From positions 1-14,097 of the forward strand of contig JAUHXW010000039.1 in assembly GCA_030426705.1 (NCBI GenBank): 14,097 bases of DNA, in the 5' to 3' direction. The notes beneath the pieces were generated by a model, which worked only from the letters and a program-made list of their open reading frames with translations, was not told the origin of the DNA and made no database searches. Position numbers and translations under genes: made by a program. This DNA comes from Gammaproteobacteria bacterium. GTDB taxonomy: Bacteria; Pseudomonadota; Gammaproteobacteria; Xanthomonadales; Marinicellaceae. Numbering within the stretch: the stretch's first letter is position 1; the number at the start of each line of letters is the position of its first letter. Of the stretch, positions 6,517 to 11,264 are shown piece after piece.

Positions 6517-7295
6517 TTTTATGTCTCGATATTGGTAACAGTCACATGCACGGTGGTGTTTTTGACCAGGATGAATTGCAAGTGCAGTTTCGCATGGCTT
6601 CAAAAACCGGCGCATCTTCCGATGAGTATGGCGTATTCCTGCGCAGTGTGTTACGCGAGAACGATGTTGATCATCATGCCATCAAAGCCATTGCCCTGTG
6701 CTCTGTGGTGCCTGAGGTGTTGTATCCCATCAATGCCTGTTGCCAAAAATATTTCGATTTGGAACCTTTTGTGTTACAGGCAGGTGTGAAAACCGGATTA
6801 CAAATTGGCTACCGCAACCCATTGGAAGTGGGCGCGGATCGCATTGCCAATGCAATCGCGGTGACACACTTATTCCCAGGAAAAGATGCCATCATCATTG
6901 ACCTTGGAACAGCCACCACTTTTTGCGCCATTACAGGTCAAAAACAATACATGGGTGGTGTGATCATGGCAGGCATGAAAATGTCGATGAAAGCCCTGGA
7001 ATCAGGTGCATCCAAACTCGGCTCGGTTGAAATTGTCGAGCGTGAGCAAGTGCTGGGTAAATCCACCAATGAAAGCATCCAATCAGGATTGTTTTATGGT
7101 GCCAAAGGCGCTATGCAGGAAATCATCAACGGACTGACCCAGACATCATTCAAAGGCAGAAAGCCACTGATTATAGGAACCGGTGGTTTTACCTCCGTAT
7201 TCAGAAATTCACATATATTTGACGAAATCATGCCGGATCTGGTCCTCAAAGGACTGTATCTGGCACACAAAATCAACGAGGAGAAAAGTTCATGA
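6513..7295 (+). CDS. coaX: Type III pantothenate kinase CoaX
   Basis: CoaX phosphorylates pantothenate with ATP to 4'-phosphopantothenate, the first committed step to CoA. Type III kinases belong to the ASKHA fold, need a monovalent cation, and unlike E. coli CoaA are not feedback-inhibited by CoA (family knowledge). The 260-residue product shows LDIGNSHMHGGVF (phosphate-1 region, Asp6), SVVPEV, NPLEVGADRIANAIA at 102-116 with the catalytic-base Asp109, DLGTATTF at 130-137 (phosphate-2), GGVIMAGMKMS at 148-158, and STNESIQSGLFYG at 184-196. Length is typical. It overlaps coaB by 4 nt and panD by 4 nt. Placing the kinase between CoaB and PanD in one transcript links vitamin synthesis directly to its use. 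Confidence 0.95.
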   Translation: MILCLDIGNSHMHGGVFDQDELQVQFRMASKTGASSDEYGVFLRSVLRENDVDHHAIKAIALCSVVPEVLYPINACCQKYFDLEPFVLQAGVKTGLQIGYRNPLEVGADRIANAIAVTHLFPGKDAIIIDLGTATTFCAITGQKQYMGGVIMAGMKMSMKALESGASKLGSVEIVEREQVLGKSTNESIQSGLFYGAKGAMQEIINGLTQTSFKGRKPLIIGTGGFTSVFRNSHIFDEIMPDLVLKGLYLAHKINEEKSS

Positions 7296-7684
7296 ACTTA
7301 ACCATGTTACACAGCAAAATTCATCGCGCCACAGTCACCGATGCCAACCTGAATTACGAAGGTTCGGTATCTATCTGTCCTGATTTAATCAAGGCCGCCG
7401 GCTTATTGATAAACCAGCAAATCGACGTGCTGAACTGTAATTCAGGCTCACGCTTGACCACTTATGTGATAGAAGGTGGCAAAGGCGAAATCTGTCTCAA
7501 TGGCGCCGCTGCCAGACACAACCAACCCGGCGATCTGGTCATCCTGGCAGCCTATTGCTCCATGGATGCTGAAGAAGCCAAAACCCATCAGCCTAATTTG
7601 GTGTTTGTAGACAGCGAAAATAACATCAGCAGCCTGAAAACCGCCGAAACCCACAAAAAACAAAATTTTGAACACGCGGCTTGA
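7292..7684 (+). CDS. panD: Aspartate 1-decarboxylase precursor PanD
   Basis: PanD decarboxylates L-aspartate to beta-alanine for PanC. It is made as an inactive precursor that cleaves itself between Gly24 and Ser25, creating a pyruvoyl cofactor at the new N-terminus. The 130-residue product has MLHSKIHRATVTDANLNYEG at 5-24 with Lys9, then the cleavage site YEGSVSIC with Gly24-Ser25 exactly in the E. coli register. It continues with Arg54 and Tyr58 in SGSRLTTYVI, and NGAAARHNQPGDLVIL at 70-85. The tail after about 115 is lysine-rich and variable. It is the last gene of the operon, its ATG overlapping the coaX stop by 4 nt. Many gammaproteobacterial PanD proteins rely on the acetyltransferase-like maturation factor PanZ; no such gene is in this window. 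Confidence 0.95.
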   Translation: MNLTMLHSKIHRATVTDANLNYEGSVSICPDLIKAAGLLINQQIDVLNCNSGSRLTTYVIEGGKGEICLNGAAARHNQPGDLVILAAYCSMDAEEAKTHQPNLVFVDSENNISSLKTAETHKKQNFEHAA

Positions 7685-7694
7685 AATTAAAAAC

Positions 7695-7784
7695 ATGGAA
7701 CGCCGGCGGCTCGCCGGCACATTCCTCGTTCCAACCGCTCCAGCGAGGGAACAAGCTCTTGCCGGTGAGCCGTCGACGCTCCAT
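7695..7784. repeat. GC-rich palindromic repeat after panD
   Basis: The arms are 25 bp each (7695-7719 and 7760-7784) and match at 21 of 25 positions when folded. The left arm starts ATGGAACGCCGGCGGCTCGC; the right arm read from the other strand starts ATGGAGCGTCGACGGCTCAC. The 40-bp loop contains a second inverted pair, CCTCGTTCC against GGGAAC/CGAGG, around the sequence CGCTCCAGCG. The element is much richer in GC than its surroundings and starts 11 bp after the panD stop. It resembles dispersed intergenic palindromes with CGTTCC...CTCCAGCG cores that I recall from other gammaproteobacteria, but I cannot confirm that here. It may end the operon's transcript or stabilise its 3' end. Confidence 0.7.
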
Positions 7785-7849
7785 TAAAACTTTCCCGCAA
7801 TCCAACTTTATGTATTCCCCTGCTAGAGCATGCGGCTTGATCTTTGGTT

Positions 7850-7959
7850 GTCATACTGACTGAGCGTAGCGAGTCCAAGTATCTCTTAATGCTTGGAATC
7901 AGATACTAATTTGCCATCTGGTAATCGTCATGAGATCCTTCGGCTTCGCTCAGGATGAC
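7850..7959 (-). repeat. Palindromic MITE-like element, unit 3 (inverted)
   Basis: This is the third copy of the element seen at 1855-1975 and 1984-2172, 110 bp long and in the opposite orientation. Read on the minus strand, its left end (7959 to 7933) begins GTCATCCTGAGCGAAG and runs into GGATCTCATGA. Its right end (7884 to 7850) reads AGATACTTGGACTCG and ends CTCAGTATGAC. Those two end types correspond respectively to the left and right ends of units 1 and 2, so polarity is conserved. The left arm lacks the roughly 10-bp stretch (GTGAAGTCGA) present in unit 2. The interior differs strongly except for a short CATCTGG-like piece. Confidence 0.75.
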
Positions 7960-8026
7960 TTGTTATATGGGCTCAATGTGTAAGTGTGGAAACGCATAAT
8001 TTAAGATTCTAAACTTATATACATCC

Positions 8027-8155
8027 TCAAGACTGAAGAATAGCAAGCATCATTTTTTTTTGAAATTCTGAAGAATATAGATTGGCTTGTTGGTTTGGAT
8101 CGCTATACATTTGTCTAAAATCTTCGAGAAAGCGAGCGATTTGTTCCGGCGTCAT
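8027..8155 (-). CDS. Possible small protein, 42 residues
   Basis: I do not recognise this product. The frame starts with ATG at 8155-8153, whose ATGA overlaps the stop of the preceding tiny ORF, and ends at TGA 8029-8027. The peptide is helical and amphipathic in look: MTPEQIARFLEDFRQMYSDP at the N-terminus, then a Gln/Asn-rich middle and a KKMMLAIL tail. An in-frame ATG seven codons earlier (8176-8174) would give 49 residues. No good Shine-Dalgarno is seen for either start; translational coupling would be needed. It could instead be the continuation of the preceding ORF after a one-base frameshift, giving a protein of roughly 73 residues. Codon pattern and amino-acid composition look more protein-like than random, but evidence is thin. 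Confidence 0.35.
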   Translation of the reverse strand: MTPEQIARFLEDFRQMYSDPNQQANLYSSEFQKKMMLAILQS

Positions 8156-8250
8156 TTGTTGGCCCATTTTAAGCATTTGGGATCGTGAACCTGAATGGCT
8201 TTTACAGTTTTTGGCGTGTTAGGCTTTTGTTTAGTCACAATTTTCTCCAT
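8152..8250 (-). CDS. Possible small basic protein, 32 residues, coupled to the GGDEF gene
   Basis: The ATG at 8250-8248 shares one base with the TGA of the receptor/GGDEF gene (TGATG), a typical coupled start. The peptide begins MEKIVTKQKPNTPKTVKAIQ, carries eight lysines, and ends at TGA 8154-8152. That stop overlaps the ATG of the next small ORF as ATGA. It has no family I recognise. A 14-bp sequence inside it (8207-8220, GTTTTTGGCGTGTT on the plus strand) is an exact copy of one near the 3' end of the GGDEF gene (8298-8311), hinting at a local duplication. It is either a real tiny protein, the N-terminal part of a frameshifted 73-residue protein, or non-coding. Confidence 0.3.
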   Translation of the reverse strand: MEKIVTKQKPNTPKTVKAIQVHDPKCLKWANK

Positions 8251-10475
8251 CATGAAGTCATATCAACTTCATAGAGCGCGATTTGATTACCGCCCTGGTT
8301 TTTGGCGTGTTGCATGGCGGTATTGGCTTTTTTTATTAATGTTCTGGTGGATTCGTTCATCCGTGATTCGGCAACACCCGTGCTACAGGTCAATTGTGGC
8401 TTTTCATCTGCTGATTGTTGATTTTGTAGGCTTCCATGAAATGACTCGAGACTTTCCATGCAAGTGTCGATGTTATAACCTGAAAATACCACCAAAAATT
8501 CATCACTACCGATTCTGCCAATTTTTGCTGTGGCGACCAAATGATTTTTGAGTTGTTGAGCAAATTCAGCCAGAAGTTGGTTGGTGGTGGAAACACCCTG
8601 TTGGTCGCCGTGGTTTTTCATGTTGTCCAGGTCTAAATAGGCGAGGGTGGTTAATTTCTTTTGGTCCAGGGAATGTTTAATGATGGTTTTGATGCTTTCA
8701 CGGTTATAACATAAGGTTAAACTGTCTAGATTGGCAGCCAATGCAGTCTCATAGCGGCTTCTTGCCTGGCACAGTTCAAAGTAAGCATCATCACAGAAAC
8801 CCTGTATCTCTTCCATGGTAGCCTGTTCCAATGATTCGTTGGTTTTCAAAGTCAGGATAAATACCACATTTTGCTCATCTTGTTTTTTCAAAGGCACAAA
8901 AAGCACATTGCTTTGTTTATCGCCAGCCATGCCAATCAGTTTTTGTACGCATTCTGGAACTGGTTTTTCAGCTATTTCTCGCGCCAGTTGCCGCAAAAAT
9001 TCGATGTCAGGTGTGTCTATACCGGTGGTACAAACACCTTCTATTTCATCATCAGTTAGAATCAAAGAATTTCTGACCGGATAAGCCTGTGTCAATAACA
9101 AGTGAAATTTAATGTGGGTTTTTTCTTCGACTTCAGCTTCACTGAGTGTGGTGTCGTCAGCCAATTTTTGCATTTGCTGTTGAAACTGGGAAATCAAACG
9201 ATGTTTAAATATTGACTTGTCTGGTTTGGCATGAACGACTTTTCCAGGTGTTTCTACCTCCTCTTGGGGTTTGGTGTTGTATTTGATAGCAACAGCCATC
9301 ATTGTCATCGCTATAACCACTGAAATTTGGTAAAGGCGTGTTATCCAGGTCAAATCCGGATTTGGAGTAAATTTTATATAAACCTGAATAGCCACACCCA
9401 TGAACATGATTGCAAAGGCAAAAATAAACCAATTGTTTTGTTCCTTCAGACGGGTTTGATTGGCTAACAAAGCAAGCAATATTAAACCATAGGTCAACAG
9501 CAGCAATACATTGAACAGTTGATTAACTGGTAATAACTCCACAATTTGCCAATCTAAACCTGGAAAGGCCATATAAACCAATAAGCCAAATTGCAATAAC
9601 AATAGAGTGCCTAATAGTTTAATTAACCAGCGGTGGTTTCTGACGGGTGTAATCAAAAAATGTATCAAAGCAAAAGCAGAAAAAGCTGCTAAAAAAGCAT
9701 ACAGCAGATGACTGTTCGGCCCAATAAAAGGCCACAACAACCAGGGCAGGTGATTGATTATCTTGCTCTGCCACAACAGTGCCCACAATGAGGCGCCTGA
9801 AAAAACACCATGTAAAAGCAAAGCTTTGTTGTGAGTAAAAACATAACTGACAAAGCAGAACAAGGATATGGCCAGCAAAAAGGTGAATATGAGGGTGGTA
9901 ATTTGGTTGTTTTGAACTTCAGCCTTAAAGTAGTTCTGTACATCATAAAGTGAAATTTGGATGTAGCTTTGGGAGTCAGAAAGGATCAGTATATAGTGTG
10001 TTTTGAACAAATCAGCAGTATTGACATTAAATGCATACTGTTGTGCGGACAGCGGGGTGACAAAGCTGGATTGATATTTGCTTTGTGAATGGATAAGTTG
10101 CGCTGAATTGGTTGTTTCATCACTGAGGTAATAAACGACATCATGCAAGCTTGTTGGTGAAACGAGCAATGTGAGTGCCTGATTTTGGGGGTCAAAGGCC
10201 ACTTCATTGAAATTTATTTTAAGCAGTAAACTTTTGTTTTCTTCGAAAGCGAACAAGGTGTCATCATTTGAGGGTGTAAAATTAATTTGGTTTAAATCCA
10301 ACGAATATGTGATTTGCTGATCATCAATCCAGGCATGTTCGGTCTCAATGTTGTAGAAAACGCCAGGGTGTCGAGATTGAAAACAACCAGTGAGGAGTAG
10401 TGTAAACAGCAACACCAAAGCATGACAATACTTTCTTACCCCTAATATGTTCTTTACACCCAAGATAAAATTCAT
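8250..10475 (-). CDS. 7TMR-DISM-type receptor protein with degenerate GGDEF domain
   Basis: This 741-residue sensor probably sits in the inner membrane. An N-terminal signal with lipobox LLLTGC (Cys31) is followed by a beta-rich periplasmic region at about 40-185, like the DISM extracellular domain. Seven hydrophobic helices then occur between about 190 and 398, a linker with a GAF-like part lies at about 425-550, and a GGDEF domain at about 580-740. The GGDEF site reads GSDEF at 656-660. Other active-site positions are off-consensus: DSLTLCYNRES for DxLTGLxNRR, and LDLDNMKNHGDQQG for a DxDxFKxINDxxGH pattern, losing the substrate Asn and the GH pair. No RxxD inhibitory site precedes the motif. 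So it is probably a poor or inactive diguanylate cyclase, perhaps a ligand-binding or partner-regulating protein. ATG at 10475 has a weak ribosome site. It converges on the pan operon and couples to two small ORFs downstream. Confidence 0.85.
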   Translation of the reverse strand: MNFILGVKNILGVRKYCHALVLLFTLLLTGCFQSRHPGVFYNIETEHAWIDDQQITYSLDLNQINFTPSNDDTLFAFEENKSLLLKINFNEVAFDPQNQALTLLVSPTSLHDVVYYLSDETTNSAQLIHSQSKYQSSFVTPLSAQQYAFNVNTADLFKTHYILILSDSQSYIQISLYDVQNYFKAEVQNNQITTLIFTFLLAISLFCFVSYVFTHNKALLLHGVFSGASLWALLWQSKIINHLPWLLWPFIGPNSHLLYAFLAAFSAFALIHFLITPVRNHRWLIKLLGTLLLLQFGLLVYMAFPGLDWQIVELLPVNQLFNVLLLLTYGLILLALLANQTRLKEQNNWFIFAFAIMFMGVAIQVYIKFTPNPDLTWITRLYQISVVIAMTMMAVAIKYNTKPQEEVETPGKVVHAKPDKSIFKHRLISQFQQQMQKLADDTTLSEAEVEEKTHIKFHLLLTQAYPVRNSLILTDDEIEGVCTTGIDTPDIEFLRQLAREIAEKPVPECVQKLIGMAGDKQSNVLFVPLKKQDEQNVVFILTLKTNESLEQATMEEIQGFCDDAYFELCQARSRYETALAANLDSLTLCYNRESIKTIIKHSLDQKKLTTLAYLDLDNMKNHGDQQGVSTTNQLLAEFAQQLKNHLVATAKIGRIGSDEFLVVFSGYNIDTCMESLESFHGSLQNQQSADEKPQLTCSTGVAESRMNESTRTLIKKANTAMQHAKNQGGNQIALYEVDMTS

Positions 10476-10567
10476 TAGCTATTTGGTTATTGTCTAAAAT
10501 CAGTGTTTTGGATTGACTGAATGAGAACACCCTTTATTACTCATAATAACATACTGCAGCCAAAAAA

Positions 10568-10597
10568 ATCATAAAACAGGGTTTGTGACAGCATCAA
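10568..10597 (-). promoter_or_regulatory. Candidate promoter of the GGDEF receptor gene
   Basis: On the minus strand TTGATG (10597-10592) and TATGAT (10573-10568) are 18 bp apart, giving a start near 10561 and a leader of about 85 nt. It lies in the 225-bp space between the cytochrome terminator and the receptor gene. The match is fair rather than good, and I see no other strong signal in this space. Confidence 0.4.
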
Positions 10598-10652
10598 TGA
10601 AATTTATCTTTGTCCCGCAGTCAAGCAAATGTCTTTTTATTGCAACAGGCAC

Positions 10653-10678
10653 AAAAAAAGGCGAAACAAGTTCGCCTT
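10653..10678 (-). terminator. Intrinsic terminator of the cytochrome c5 gene
   Basis: Read on the minus strand, AAGGCGAA, a 5-nt loop (CTTGT) and TTCGCCTT make a perfect 8-bp stem, followed directly by a continuous T-run (plus-strand A-run 10653-10659, partly in the stem). It lies about 22 bp after the cytochrome stop codon and has the classic layout of a Rho-independent terminator. Confidence 0.88.
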
Positions 10679-10700
10679 CTTAAATCAGTTAATTTTTTAA

Positions 10701-11195
10701 CTATTCTAAATGTGATGTCATGTAATCAACTGTGGCTTTAACTTGCTCTTCAGATAAGTCATTGCGACCACCTTTGGCAGGCATTAAGCCTTTTTCGCCC
10801 ATAAAACCAGCAATGGCATTGGCAATGACTGTGTCCATACCTTTTTCTAATCTACTTTCCCATTCAGCAGTAGTTAATTTCGGAGCACCACCAGCACCGG
10901 TGTTGTGACAAGCTGCACAAACATTGTTATAAATCATTTCACCATCCAATGAGCCATCAAAAGCTGCAACCATTTCTGCAGGGGCTTCTTCTACCACTGC
11001 ATTTGGGTCAGTGTTGACTGTTGCCACTGGTTTAATTGACTCTTGTATCTGGCTGCGATCGGCTTCACCCTGAACATTGGCGACCAATTTGTTTTGCATT
11101 GATACACCAATCAATACCAACACGATGGTCAATACAACCAAAGCGGCTAACAATATAGAAAAATTTCTGAAAAATATCGAATCTTGATCACTCAT
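10701..11195 (-). CDS. Membrane-anchored cytochrome c5-type protein
   Basis: This is a class I c-type cytochrome that probably carries electrons in the periplasm, tethered to the inner membrane by an uncleaved N-terminal helix. The 164-residue product has a short charged N-terminus, a hydrophobic helix at about 11-33, a linker rich in Ala, Val and Glu up to about 80, and a single heme domain. The heme site is CAACH at 93-97 with His97 as axial ligand; Met138 in GLMPAKGG is the probable sixth ligand. The pieces AACHNTGAGGAPKL and RLEKGMDTVIANAIAG, with LSEEQVKATVDYM at the end, are typical of cytochrome c5. AGGAT about 6 bases before ATG sets the start. It stands as a single-gene unit: its own promoter at 11236-11264 and its own terminator at 10653-10678. 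It is divergent from lhr. The electron partner is not identifiable here. Confidence 0.92.
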   Translation of the reverse strand: MSDQDSIFFRNFSILLAALVVLTIVLVLIGVSMQNKLVANVQGEADRSQIQESIKPVATVNTDPNAVVEEAPAEMVAAFDGSLDGEMIYNNVCAACHNTGAGGAPKLTTAEWESRLEKGMDTVIANAIAGFMGEKGLMPAKGGRNDLSEEQVKATVDYMTSHLE

Positions 11196-11235
11196 GAATT
11201 ATCCTGTGCTTTTTTAATGTAAATTTAACCGTCGC

Positions 11236-11264
11236 ATTATAATTGTTCAGGGGCGCTTTGCCAA
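11236..11264 (-). promoter_or_regulatory. Sigma-70 promoter of the cytochrome c5 gene
   Basis: On the minus strand TTGGCA (11264-11259), exactly 17 bp, and TATAAT (11241-11236) form a near-consensus promoter, with a start near 11229 and a 5' leader of about 33 nt. The -35 box lies directly against the lhr start codon at 11265. The central AT-rich bases also read TATAAT on the plus strand (11238-11243), so an lhr promoter with a weak -35 may overlap it. Confidence 0.75.

Larger units (their letters stand above)
7685..8026. other. Gene-free interval between pan operon and the convergent receptor gene
   Basis: The interval contains no credible gene. It holds a 90-bp GC-rich palindrome at 7695-7784, an unremarkable 65-bp spacer, a third copy of the MITE-like element at 7850-7959 (inverted relative to units 1 and 2), and about 67 bp of AT-rich sequence without a recognisable signal. 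Short open frames on both strands (7681-7863 plus, 7687-7878 minus) merely read through the palindrome. The pan operon and the receptor gene converge on this space. No classical stem plus T-run terminator is visible for either, so the palindromes may serve that purpose. Confidence 0.7.

Noticed and set aside
2933..7684. Claim that the operon encodes the entire CoA pathway
   Set aside because: coaD and coaE, needed for the last two steps, are not in the window, nor are genes for 2-oxoisovalerate synthesis.
7681..7878. Short open frames on both strands after panD
   Set aside because: They read through the GC-rich palindrome and give mirror-like Arg/Ser/Pro-rich peptides, with no ribosome site.
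1855..7959. Three similar repeats as a possible CRISPR or phage remnant
   Set aside because: Only three copies, each an inverted-repeat element of 110-189 bp, two in one place and one 6 kb away; no regular spacers and no cas or phage genes.
8195..8551. 118-codon plus-strand frame opposite the GGDEF gene
   Set aside because: It is antisense to a well-supported coding region with recognisable GGDEF-domain sequence, and has no start signal.
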